The position numbers were made by a program, and so were the translations under genes. DNA of 64,000 bases from Mucor racemosus (Eukaryota; Mucoromycota; Mucoromycetes; Mucorales; Mucoraceae), in the NCBI GenBank assembly GCA_027405735.1, contig JAPEHQ010000010.1:1674001-1738000 (forward strand), written 5' to 3'. Shown here piece by piece: positions 1 to 11,435 of this stretch (positions are counted from its first letter, which is position 1; each line of letters starts with the position of its first letter). The notes below the pieces were generated by a model. That model was not told the DNA's origin. It saw nothing but the letters and a program-made list of their open reading frames with translations, and did not search any database.

Positions 1-699
1 TGAACAAAATATTTTTTAATGTTCATTAAATGCCCCAAATCACCATATCTCTCTATGCCTCGAGGCCAATCATGCGATAAGAATATATCTAATGGCTGTT
101 GAACTTGAAGAAGTTTATTGACATCGTACTCTCTAACATGATAAGCACTGCGCACGTCTGAACGATTATAAGGTGATGTTTCGTAATGCCCCTTTTTATA
201 ATGATTCTCTTTTGCAATACCGGATATTCCACCAATTCTCAAACCACCAAAATTAATCACACCAGCATGGCCAAGATAATAAATGTTATCACAAACCCAT
301 CCACCATGATAGAGCTCCCATAAATAATTACTAGCTTCATGATTTCCTCCAATAAATATAGTGGGATAAGGTGCCTGTACTCTGCCTGAATAGTATTTCC
401 AAAATGTTCCTAATTCTTTATACTTGTCAGGTACAGCCATGCATTCAGCATCTGCCTCATTACGAAGCGACTACAATAGAAGTATTAATACACAATGCCT
501 GCACACAACTATATTAATGGTTTACTTGGAAATCACCACATATCAACACGAGATCGACTTTACAGTTTTCTCTTTGTTCAACTAGTCGAATTGAGCCATA
601 GATATCATCAAGTTGACCATGACAGCATCCCTCTATAGCAATCTAGACAATTTTAAGCTTCATTTATATCTGCTTGTATGATATTTTATTTACCTTCAT
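1..699 (-). CDS. DBR1: Lariat debranching enzyme, N-terminal part (gene runs off the left edge)
   Basis: RNA lariat debranching enzyme, which hydrolyses the 2'-5' branch of excised intron lariats in the nucleus. Spliced by hand: exon 1 694-699 (only ATG AAG), intron 643-693, exon 2 526-642, intron 471-525, exon 3 470 to the window edge. The joined reading frame is open for about 200 residues. It shows the calcineurin-like phosphoesterase signatures of the family in order: EGCCHG near residue 6, CGDFQ, the debranchase-typical LRNEAD and [22 protein letters not shown] and LSHDWPRGI. Without the first intron the frame from a nearby ATG hits a TAG, so the six-base coding exon is needed. The C-terminal domain lies outside the window. 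It is divergent to the BORCS5-like gene, with 176 bp between the start codons. Family identity is certain; the tiny first exon is inference from GT-AG signals and homology. Confidence 0.95.
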
Positions 700-875
700 A
701 TAAAAAAAAACAAAACTTGGTTTTCGACAAGTTTATTGCTATATAAAACTTTTCCAGGCTTCTCCAGTTAAAGCAAAAGATTTTCCAAAACACAATTAAT
801 ATAATTGGCTGTTCAGATTTATGTATTTTGCAGTGATAGCTTTGCTTGGTTACCCTATTTTCTTTTGTTATATAT
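700..875. promoter_or_regulatory. Shared divergent promoter, DBR1 / BORCS5-like
   Basis: The 176 bp between two divergent start codons must hold both promoters. It is AT-rich and I see no clear TATA box at a standard distance for either gene. Confidence 0.5.
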
Positions 876-2184
876 ATGGTATAACAAGTATAATAAGCTT
901 ATATTTGTATTTACTTAATAAAAAGTATAGGGCCAGGAACAATCCAAAACATTGGGAATAAAGAAAACCCCCACTCTTACGCCAAGTACATCTACATCTA
1001 CAAGTAGACGTTCCTTGATTAGTATAGCTCACCAACAACAAAACGACAGCAACGAGATTGAAGGTATTTTATACAACTACTGATATCACATAAGCTAATG
1101 TGGTTATAGTTAGTTCAGTCATAGAAGAAAGGAATGAGGAATCAGAATCAGAATCAGAATCAGAATCAGAACAAGTATATAATTTGTTTAATGGAAATAA
1201 GGTCAATCGTTCTAAAATACGCATGATTCTTTTTTTTTTTTGTTATAATAAAGGGTATTATCCAAGTTGTTAAGGGGCCCGAAGATGTTGAAGAAGAGGA
1301 AGAATTGCGATTGTTATATGCCATCAAAAAATTTGAACCCTTCATTAAAGAGCAAGAGAAAGGATTTAGTATTGAAAGTTTACTTGGCCTAAAATCAAAT
1401 ATATCAAAATCAAAAGATTCAAACAAGGATAATCAAGGTATGATTGATTTCATCACAAATTGATATTGATATTAACGCATCAAATAAGCTGTATCAGACC
1501 CGTTTCTTGATATTTTTTTTGGGTTACAGGCACATTTAAAGGAGCAAATGTCGCACATTAATTTGGAACAGAAAATTCTGCTGAAACGGATTGCTTATGT
1601 TGATGAACTAAGCACAACATCATCTCAGACGATGTCAACAGCATTTCATCAAGCCAAATTAGCAGCAGACAAAGTATCTGAAGGTAATTAATACACAATA
1701 GATGTAAATATTATTCACTAATAAACCAAAAAAAGCCATCATCATCAAGGAACAAGCAACAAAAGCTAAAAATTACACTATAGACATATTCAAAGCATTG
1801 ACAAAATTAGAACAATACCTTGATCCAGAAGATAGAATATTAGCAATCAATGATATCGATTCAAAATGGCCAGTTTTAAATCAATTGCGTTTGAAAGTAT
1901 CTAAATCAACAGATACACCTTTATTAGAGCGATATATCAGTAGTACAAGTGATATGACGACTGTAGGAACAACATCCACATCTCCTCTTATAGAAAAAAT
2001 CGTTGTAGCAGGAGAACCAGTTAATACTGATGAGCAAATGGACAATGATGATCCATTAAAGACAGGATCAGCATCAACATCTTCTTTAGCTTTAAGTAAA
2101 TTACGAGGATTATCTTCAAAATCTCTCACAAAACCCTCATCGTCTAATAACGATATCCCAACACTCGCTGATATCAATTTATAA
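876..2184 (+). CDS. BORCS5 (myrlysin/LOH12CR1)-like BORC subunit
   Basis: Probable subunit of the BORC complex, which in animals couples lysosomes to Arl8 and kinesin; BORCS5 anchors the complex through N-myristoylation. Exons: 876-878 (just the ATG), 931-1063, 1110-1174, 1254-1437, 1498-1683, 1736-2184; all phases agree. Splicing out 879-930 gives an N-terminus beginning M-G-Q-E-Q-S, matching the MGxEQS start known for BORCS5, where Gly2 is myristoylated. A Ser/Thr-rich stretch and an ESESESES run follow, then a conserved acidic-to-FEPFIKEQ segment and a helical core (LQAHLKEQM, LLKRIAYVDEL, IFKALTKLEQYLDPEDRI) that parallels the family's LVKRIKEMD and LNSMLPEGERL. A roughly 80-residue Ser/Thr-rich tail is extra relative to animal proteins. 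Family assignment is by recalled similarity; a search with the spliced protein would settle it. Confidence 0.65.
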
Positions 2185-2284
2185 AATGAAATGCACTCCT
2201 CTTTTTTTTTCTATCTGAATTTCCCACATTAAATTAGCGTTAATTTTTTATTAAATAATATATATTATATATGTTTGTTCTAAA

Positions 2285-2788
2285 TTACATGGCAGCAAGA
2301 TCATCAAGAGATTTTCCCTCTACACGATGAATGATCCATTGAGATTGAGGTTGAGCGCCCAAAGCTTCATAAAATTCTCTAGAAGGTTTATTCCAATCCA
2401 AGCAAACCCATTCATAACGAGCACAACTTCTTTCTTTGGCAATGACAGCTAATTGTGTCAATAATTTCTTACCAATACCACAACCTCTGAATTCAGGATT
2501 GACAAATAAATCTTCTAAATAAAGTCCAGGGCGACCCAAAAAGGTAGAGAAATTGTGGAAAAATAAAGCCATACCTGCTGGCTCTTCAGGGGAATCTTGT
2601 GTCTTTTTACCGTAGGCAATGATCACTTCGGCATAGCGACGCTCACCAAATAAACTTTCACGGAGAATATCTTCGGTAGCAACAACTTCGTGCAAGAGCT
2701 TTTCATATTCGGCCAGCTTTTTAATGAAACCTAAAATAGTGGGTATATCTTCAACGGTAGCGGGTCTAATATCAACAAAAGTGCTCAT
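2285..2788 (-). CDS. GNAT acetyltransferase of the SSAT / thialysine N-acetyltransferase family
   Basis: Single-exon, 167-residue GCN5-related N-acetyltransferase. It has the acetyl-CoA binding motif RGCGIG at residues 101-106 preceded by YLEDLFVNPEF, and the C-terminal LDWNKPSREFYEALGA (130-145), both typical of the spermidine/spermine N1-acetyltransferase (SAT1/SAT2) group. The length is normal for that family. Expected reaction: acetyl transfer from acetyl-CoA to a small amine such as a polyamine, thialysine or hydroxylysine; the exact substrate cannot be read from sequence. It is convergent with the BORCS5-like gene, leaving 100 bp between the two stop codons. The start is followed by SxFVDIRPAT, the usual family N-terminus, and lies just downstream (on the minus strand) of a poly-C/poly-A stretch. 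Confidence 0.9.
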   Translation of the reverse strand: MSTFVDIRPATVEDIPTILGFIKKLAEYEKLLHEVVATEDILRESLFGERRYAEVIIAYGKKTQDSPEEPAGMALFFHNFSTFLGRPGLYLEDLFVNPEFRGCGIGKKLLTQLAVIAKERSCARYEWVCLDWNKPSREFYEALGAQPQSQWIIHRVEGKSLDDLAAM

Positions 2789-4610
2789 TTTTTTAGGGGG
2801 GGGGGTTTATAATTATGGTTTTGATTGAAGAAAAGAAAAAAGAGGGGCAAGAATATCTATATAAATGGGCAAGGAAAGCAAATGCGCTTTTCTTATAGTT
2901 ATTATAGACAAACTCCGCGACAAAATGACTCATTGCAATTGATTTTCTAGAACATTTCAAAGTAGCTTTGTAGATTGAGATAATCAGTTTTATTCTCTTT
3001 CGAAGCATTTGAGGTTAATAAGCTGACAGTTTGTCAGGGAAATAGCCAAAAATTACTTTTGGTACTTTTATATTGTACCTACTGCGTATTGTACATAACC
3101 AATCGACAGTTAGATATAGTTATTGATATTACCAAAATGCATAATTTGTTTGCAAACAAAAAGAAGCGCCGTGCTTTTATATATTGATACATGATATCGA
3201 GAAAAAAAAACAGGATTGGAAAAATCTCAAAAATGAAGTTTTAAAGGATTGTTTTGGATTTGCATCAGTATGCATAAACGTCGTATCTTGTATTTATATT
3301 TTAGAACACCTTTTAATTAGTTTACAATTTTTTTTTTTAATTAATACATTACTGATCATGGCTTCAATTTTATGATTTTAGAGAGGCATACACATTTCTT
3401 TTCTACGCCAAATAGTTTCGACTACCGCCAATTTCAATCTGTTTTTGCTTATCCATAATTTTGGTGCCATGCCATGAAATAACATCTAATTCATCGAAAA
3501 TTGTCGATATATAAGCTATTGACTCTTACTGATACTTGAGATCAGTTACAATAGAGATTTCAATACTAAACAATCAGTAGAACTGCGAAAAGCAGAGATT
3601 TTTGGGGTTCAAATGTGAGCTCTTCTGGTCCAATCATTAATGGACTTAAGCTTCAATACAATAGATTTTGCCAAGTTACACCACTTTTTTTTGAAGTTGC
3701 TAGATGTAGAATGTCAAAAATACATAAATCAAATGATTAAATAGATATTGAGATGTCATGGAACCTATTAAATACCAATAATTTAACGAAATCAGTCTAA
3801 AATACGAATATTCAAATGCTTCATTTCGATAGTTTGCGGCCTTTCCTAGCCCTCAAAAACATACCAAACGAATGCTACTGTTTAGTAGATTCATTTTGAA
3901 GCAGTTTTACAATTTTTCCTATCCTTTGATTTCATCTCGATTTTTGCCTTACCATACCTCGTCCAAAATCTCAAAATTCACAAAATTCAATTTTTCAGTC
4001 GAAAGATGAGAATTTTTACTAAGGTAATAATAGAGAAAATATAACTGAAATGACGGTATCTTTGTAATGGCAGTGTTATTTTGGTATTTTGGAACTAAAT
4101 TTCTTGATATTTCGCCGAGAATATGAAATTGAACATAATTCAAGATATCTCAAATTTTCAAACCAAAAGTTTGCTCAATTAAAATTTAGAAATATAAAGC
4201 ATATAAAATTACATACTTTTTATTAGTATAAATGTATAGCATTAATATCATATTTGGGCTGTAAAAATTCCTTAAATGTTCAGTTTTTTCTGAGAATGTC
4301 AAATTGGATGTAAAATTTGACAGTTGGATCCATCAGCATTTTTTAATATTAATCTCCGATATTACTAGAAATTGCAGTGCAAATTCTAGTAATTCGTTAT
4401 TAATCGTTCATTAGACGCCTTTTTCTTCTCTATCACTTTTGATTTATTATATCCTAATAATACAATTATACTTTTACAACATTATTTGGAAAGAGTAAAC
4501 GGTTTTCATTCAATAACCCTTTTTTCCATTGCTCTTAGAATGGAAAATAATAAAATTTCGTTGGATCAAACTCTACTCATGAATACAAATATTTAATGAA
4601 TTTATAGAGT
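2789..4610. other. Intergenic, AT-rich, with a probable decayed repeat remnant
   Basis: No gene recognised. Around 3900-4150 the minus strand contains short matches (for example a TTTTGGACGAGG word) to the family-A repeats at 15.4 and 22.6 kb, so this is probably an old, inverted remnant of that family. The rest is low-complexity AT-rich spacer. Confidence 0.35.
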
Positions 4611-5877
4611 TTATGCAACACCATAGCGATGCATTTTTGCTCTCTTTTTGATATTCTTTTTTACAATTATGTCATCTAAATCCAAAGAAATTCCAAACTG
4701 TCCTCGATTTCCATAACCATTTACAAAATCACTTGCTGAAACAGCACCCTTATTTTGCATTTTCAAACGAGTACAGGCAACCACACTATCATCTCCAAAC
4801 AATAAATGCAAACTTTGACTTGATTCGTCCCACACAAAGCTTCCTGGCGCACATCCCTTCAATGCTGTTGTTGGTTGACTGGGTAATTCCAAATGTAACA
4901 ATTGAACTACAAATTGCTTAGATTTTTTATCAAATACTGTGCGTAACGGATATTGTTCTCCAATAGCTCTATGCAATTGTTCTGCTTGCCATGCGCTCAT
5001 GTTTGTAAAATCCATCTCTGACCATTCCTTCTTAATTTTGGGTGCCTTGGTTGCCTTGGAAACATCTTGTGTTGTTGCGTTTTCTTTACGTTGACGTAAA
5101 TTACGAATTGTATCCACAAGTAAATTGCTTCCAATAGAAGAAAGTTGTTGTTTTAATGACGAGTATATCGGTGGTTCCTGGCGTAAATCAACACGTTGCT
5201 GTGCGAGGATACGACCAGCATCAAACTCGCGGTCGTCTAATTCTTGTATTGTAACACCTGTTTCGGCATCACCATACATAATTGCATGTTGAATAGGTGC
5301 TGCTCCTCGATATTTAGGTAAAAGTGAAGGATGAACGTTAACAGCTCCGTTTTTCAATGAAGATATAATGTGAGGTGGAATAAAATAGCCAAAGGAAACA
5401 ACAACCCCTACATCGTAAGCAATATCACTAGGTACATGCCAATCTTGTAATGATTTAACTTGCGGGGGCGTGTGGTAAATCTTTAAATTATTAGATTCTG
5501 CTATTCCCTTTGTTTCGCTAGGCGTAAGTTTTTCTAACTTTCTCCCAGTTTTTCTGTCAGGAGGACAGACTACATCAATGCTTTGAATGCAAGAGTCGTT
5601 TCGTTCTTTTAATGTAGATGTTAACGGAGGCATTGAATATTATTGAAATATATTTATACCTTTCTCTTTAATTAGTGCTTGTAAGTGAGTTTTTGCGAAA
5701 TTATCCGTTCCAAAGAACAACACACGCAACTTGTCATTATTAAAAGTTGAGTACGATCGAGTAATGCAATCAATACGCTACATTCAAAACAAAAAGAGTC
5801 AAACTACTTGTAACAATGCTTAAAAAAAGTTTATTTACATTTGGTTTCCAAATACTTTTAGTGAAATGCTTTAGCAT
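4611..5877 (-). CDS. FMT1: Methionyl-tRNA formyltransferase, mitochondrial
   Basis: Transfers a formyl group from 10-formyl-THF to initiator Met-tRNA for mitochondrial translation. Exons: 5839-5877, 5660-5777, 4611-5605 (383 residues); both introns keep phase. The first exon encodes a basic, Ser/Thr-containing presequence (MLKHFTKSIWKPN...) that looks like a mitochondrial targeting peptide. Exon 2 adds the canonical N-terminal strand LRVLFFGTDNF. Exon 3 carries NVHPSLLPKYRGAAPI, with the catalytic Asn and His near residues 142-144, and a catalytic Asp in REFDAGRI near residue 181, followed by the C-terminal OB-type domain. The longest unspliced frame starts inside intron 2 and would lack the formyl-binding N-terminal strand, so the spliced start is preferred. 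The next gene on the same strand starts about 1.6 kb upstream. Confidence 0.93.
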
Positions 5878-5910
5878 ATTTTGTTGAATATGAAGAACTA
5901 GGGGTAACAA

Positions 5911-7458
5911 TCATGCCATCTTTACTCTTTTACTATCACTCTCGTGACTCCTTTTCGCCTTCTTGATTGATTTCGATGTAATCTTTGCTCTAAAAACCAT
6001 AACAGATTTTTGGCTATGCACAACAGCATGATCTTGAATGTATCCTAATTCGATCAAATCAGATTCAATAGTAGCAGCGATTTCACGCATTTGGTAAATA
6101 TCATCCCTAAACGCATCTGCTCCCTCTAATATGCATAGATTCATTTCAAATTGTTGTTTTGCAAAAGCTTCAAGTGAATGGAATTTATGCAACTTGATAT
6201 GAAACAAGATTTGCTTTAAATTTTGATGAACAGCAAAGAACATATGATGGTAAGTACTTTGGTCGCATTTCATTAATTTAAGGTATTGTAGCCCTTGAAG
6301 TACTTCTAGTGTTATATTTAATCCATCTAAAAGCAAGTCGAAATCGACATTATAATCATCATGTTGTAACAAGGAGAATAGAATAACTAACCGCATAGAA
6401 AAATAACATATTTTAAGATGCAAATTAGGTGCAATAACAGTTTGCCACCAAGTTTCAGTTTCAAATGTCAATTTGTCATACAACAATGGCAAGGTACCTC
6501 CTTGAATAGAACGGGTAAACCGGCGCATAAACTGGGTCATGATGACAAATTCATAAAGTGTATCATTAGACATGATACAACATCCATGAATAGAGTTATC
6601 ACTATTATGTGGTGGTACAGTGTGGCTCTTTGTGATTGTTGTTGTTGTTGTTGTTGTTTGTGTAGTTGTTGGTCTTTTAATAGGAAAAGGTAATTGATCC
6701 GGTAACAGACATTCTTGATTTAATGCAATAGCAATCCAAGCATCAATATAATACCAACGATACCAACATTGTCTTAATGCTGGCGATTCATGTATATGTG
6801 AGATTTTACTTATCATTAAACCGCAAGCCAAATAATGCCATGTTCTTTGTTCTCCTGGAAGTCTTAATAAATTCGCAGTATAACTAAGGCAAAAATAGCA
6901 TTGTATTGAAACAACTGATAAACTGTCTTGTTCATCTTCTGGAAATATGACATCTTGTAAATATTTACAAGCTCTTTTATAGAAATAAAATGCTATATCT
7001 TTCTTGAAGCCATCCATGGCTTTGTCAGATGCTGTCTTTACTTTTCTGCCTTTAGGATTGTCTGTTGTTAATTCGATAGGTTGCTGTTGTGTGTTTATTG
7101 TTGTAATACTAATGGCAGCGACACAATATAATATTGATTTTGGTGTATTATTCTTGATTAGTTCTAATTCAATGGGTACAATTTTAAAACTGATACAGCA
7201 CCAATGTTGAATAGCTCGATACATGAGCCCTTGAACAAGCTGTGAACTACCAGAGTGATATTGAACAGTTTTGGGTAATGTGTTTTGAGACTTGTAAGCT
7301 AATAATGCTTTTACTGTTGCTTTTGTACATTTGATTTTTGGAGATCTATTTGGTACTTGAATTTCTAATAAACTACATAAATCACTAAAATTTTGAACTA
7401 CGTAGGAAAGTTCGTTGTATCCAAATGGGTTGTAATAACTCGTAGCTATCATGTTCAA
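5911..7458 (-). CDS. Fungal transcription-factor homology-region protein without a visible zinc cluster
   Basis: Single-exon protein of 515 residues. The central part (about residues 165-250: FYKRACKYLQDVIF, a DSLSVVSIQCYFCLSYTANLLRL stretch broken by helices, then RTWHYLACGLMISKISHIH and QCWYRWYYIDAWIA) has the layout of the fungal-specific transcription factor middle homology region found downstream of Zn2Cys6 domains. No CxxCxxxxxxCxxC zinc cluster is present at the N-terminus, and no in-frame upstream exon with one was seen. A Thr-rich run from an ACA/ACC microsatellite interrupts the middle, and the C-terminus is strongly basic (KITSKSIKKAKRSHESDSKRVK), a likely nuclear localisation signal. 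It may be a DNA-binding-domain-less regulator or have an undetected distant 5' exon. Confidence 0.7.
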   Translation of the reverse strand: MNMIATSYYNPFGYNELSYVVQNFSDLCSLLEIQVPNRSPKIKCTKATVKALLAYKSQNTLPKTVQYHSGSSQLVQGLMYRAIQHWCCISFKIVPIELELIKNNTPKSILYCVAAISITTINTQQQPIELTTDNPKGRKVKTASDKAMDGFKKDIAFYFYKRACKYLQDVIFPEDEQDSLSVVSIQCYFCLSYTANLLRLPGEQRTWHYLACGLMISKISHIHESPALRQCWYRWYYIDAWIAIALNQECLLPDQLPFPIKRPTTTQTTTTTTTITKSHTVPPHNSDNSIHGCCIMSNDTLYEFVIMTQFMRRFTRSIQGGTLPLLYDKLTFETETWWQTVIAPNLHLKICYFSMRLVILFSLLQHDDYNVDFDLLLDGLNITLEVLQGLQYLKLMKCDQSTYHHMFFAVHQNLKQILFHIKLHKFHSLEAFAKQQFEMNLCILEGADAFRDDIYQMREIAATIESDLIELGYIQDHAVVHSQKSVMVFRAKITSKSIKKAKRSHESDSKRVKMA

Positions 7459-8502
7459 ATGGTATAATAGCTCATATAATCAAGAAGAAGAAAAGCAAAT
7501 AAATCTAGTTATCAACAAGAAGAAAAAGGTTAAATTGGAACCATCCGCTAAAACTATTAATACGTCCAGGTGATTCTCGATTGTTACGATTATAGATTTA
7601 AAGATACTCGGTACACTTTCACACACATTTTCATCGCATGTTGTACCACGATATGAATTATATGCAATATTTAGTAAGGAAAACTATAAAAATATGCATT
7701 ACTGAAAGAAATCCAGTGATATGGTTAGTAAAAAGGAAATTGTTTGTGATATTTACCATCTCTTTATCGTTAACAGATATAAAAAAATAATAATACTATG
7801 CGTGCTATTCTTTTCAAAGCATTTTTCCTCATGTTCCTTAGTTACTCAAGATTGTATTTCATGATATATACATATATATCAAAATGTTCTAGAATATGTC
7901 AGTTTTACATGAGTGTTTTTTGTTTTTCGTTAAAAGCGCACTCAAACAGCTTTGTTTGTGAATCCCCTTGATGGGACAATATGCTTTCTGACAAAGAAAT
8001 AGTTTATTTATTTTTTATTCAGTGCAACCCTTTTCTTCTGAAAAAGTATCTTCCATTTGTTTATTTTTTGTTAATCAATGTTAGTCGATCATTCTATTTT
8101 TCTGTATGCGTGAATGCTGTATTTCATTAACACATTTTAATACCAGTATACCTCTTTGTTTAAAGCAAAATTTTGGTGGAAAAAAAAATGAACAATTGGA
8201 TATTTTTTGTAACAGTAGTTGAATATTCATTATAAATTGCAAGAAAACGTCGATTTACTAGCCATGAATTGAGTATCATCGAACGTGTTTCATGTCAATG
8301 GCCCCAAATATGAAAAATTTGGGCTACTTTTGACAATTTCCATCATTCAAGCTTCCCATGAAATAAAAAAAAGAAACCTCCCCCCCCCCCACAAATATCA
8401 ATGAATATTTTTTATAATTGAAATTACTTTTTTGATTTTATTGCTAAGATTTCAATAACAAAATAAGAAATTTCTTTTATTATAGAACTGGTTTTAACAT
8501 AT
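7459..8502. other. Intergenic spacer between the TF-domain gene and eL37
   Basis: AT-rich, with no recognisable coding region, and a C homopolymer near 8380-8392. It holds the promoter of the minus-strand TF-domain gene and the 3' region of eL37. Confidence 0.5.
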
Positions 8503-9270
8503 TTAAGCAGAAGCCTCAGCCTTGGATTGCTTCTTGGCTTGAGTACCTATTTATTTTAAAAAAAGTTTTTAGTTTAAAAATATTCTTGAAAATGTTCTCA
8601 AAAATGCTTACCCTCACGGAAACCGTTCTTGAAACGACGTTGAACATCCTTCAAGTGAGCCATACGGCCGGTACCGGTGGTCTTTCTACGTTGACCCTTT
8701 TCGGACCAGTTGACTAAACGAAAACATGATACATTAATAATAATTCCTTTAGAAATGTCAAGATTTTCAACTTACAAGATCTGATCTTGGCAGCGGGATA
8801 ACCACATTGAGCACAGGTGTGCTTTTGCTTGTGGAAAGAGCGGTTACCACAACGACGACACAAGGTGTGTGTCTTGGTATGACGTTTACCGAAAGAACTA
8901 GTACCCTTAGACTATACAAAAGAAAGAGATACATTGTTAATATCATCATAATACTGCATAAAAAAAATTGCAATCATCCTTCAACATCTCGCTTGTTAAT
9001 ATCTCTTTTCGCGTGTACTATTTGTGAACTGTCCTGAACAAACCACATTCACGAAAATAGACGCCCAAAAGAAAACCATTAAATCTTAATGTTGGTTCTA
9101 CATTTCATAGAAAAAATCCACATCCAAAATCTTCCAAATGTGAAAAAAAAACTGATTCAAGCGATTTGTAATCGGTACATATTCAAATGGGCAACTCCAA
9201 TATTAACAAGCATAGATGGATTGATGGATTGATGGATGATTTGCATGATAGGATGAAACCACTTTACCAT
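8503..9270 (-). CDS. RPL37: 60S ribosomal protein eL37
   Basis: Structural protein of the large cytosolic ribosomal subunit. Exons: 9268-9270 (ATG alone), 8776-8911, 8612-8713, 8503-8546, giving 94 residues, the usual family size. The protein begins [19 protein letters not shown] and has the four-cysteine zinc site (CRRC...CAQC), then [17 protein letters not shown] and [10 protein letters not shown], all hallmarks of eL37. Introns 2 and 3 are about 60 bp. The first intron (8912-9267) is much longer, as is common for ribosomal-protein genes, and starts right after the ATG with a good GTAAAG donor. A pyrimidine-rich CCTCCTTTCACC lies just upstream of that ATG on the coding strand, as expected of ribosomal-protein promoters. 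The remote ATG-only exon is the least certain part; other ATGs inside the intron lack donor sites in phase. Confidence 0.93.
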
Positions 9271-10166
9271 CTCTAAATTGACTGTTGGTGAAAGGAGGTT
9301 GCAGAAGCTTCTGCTATTATTACACCTTTAAAATCATACAATTTTCCCCGCTAGTTCTGTGAAGTGTGGGTAGTATCCCCTGGGCGAAGCTATCCGAGGA
9401 ATCCGGACCGGATATCCGATATCGGTGCGAACTCCGTTATTGATCAAGTGGATTAATAATATGTTAAATCATAAACCCCACATACTTTAAGATAGATTAA
9501 AAAGTCGATTTACAGTCTAATAAGATTTCAAAAAAAAAAGTCTTGCTATATACTTGCTGAATACTTTATATTTTTCGACATATTTTGTTGGTTACACATT
9601 TGCATCAAGTAAAAAGTGCTACAAACAAAGGAGATATAAGGTTACAATTTGGCTCAAATCCGCATATCCGTCGTATTAGGTCATTTCTTTCTATGACTAG
9701 AACAAATCTAATTGATTGACACTTTGGGAGATGTGCTACTGAAATGCGCATAAAGAAGCGGCAAATGACTGACTAATATAAAACTAGGCATGGTTTTCCT
9801 GCTATGGCATAAAGATTTTTAACGGAAATCGAGAGAATAAATCTATTAAATTCATTAAATTGTAAAATATTTTAGGAAAATTTTATCGAATATCAATTCC
9901 AACTTCAGCTATGATTACCATCACTTGAACTAATAGCAAATAGCCAAATTTCATGTACAAGTGCTGTATTTGTCATCTCAAAGAACACGATATGTCCTAA
10001 CATCCGGACCGGGCGTTATCCTAATTTGAGGTTTAATTTTCCATCATCTAGACCTGAAATCACTTATATAAATATATATATATATCTATGATACTTTCCC
10101 CCCCCCCTCCTCTCTCTCTCTCTCTCTCTCTCGTTCCTTTTCGTCTTTCAAAATATATATAATATT
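9271..10166. promoter_or_regulatory. Divergent intergenic region between eL37 and the MAPKK
   Basis: About 900 bp holding both promoters. It contains an unusual GC-rich palindromic patch at 9401-9425 (overlapping palindromes CGGATATCCG and CCGATATCGG), a second copy of the 11-mer ATCCGGACCGG at 10002-10012, and a poly-C plus CT-repeat tract at about 10097-10132 close to the MAPKK start. TATATA runs lie just before that tract. Confidence 0.45.
10097..10132 (+). repeat. Pyrimidine tract: poly-C followed by CT microsatellite
   Basis: A run of C followed by about ten CT units, ending 35 bp before the MAPKK start codon. Such tracts are common transcription-start-proximal elements in fungi; a regulatory role is inferred from position only. 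Confidence 0.7.

Positions 10167-11435
<1,269 letters not shown>

Noticed and set aside
2793..3008. 71-codon minus frame upstream of the acetyltransferase
   Set aside because: Low-complexity, ends in the homopolymer tract at the acetyltransferase start, no domain; most likely its 5' untranslated region.
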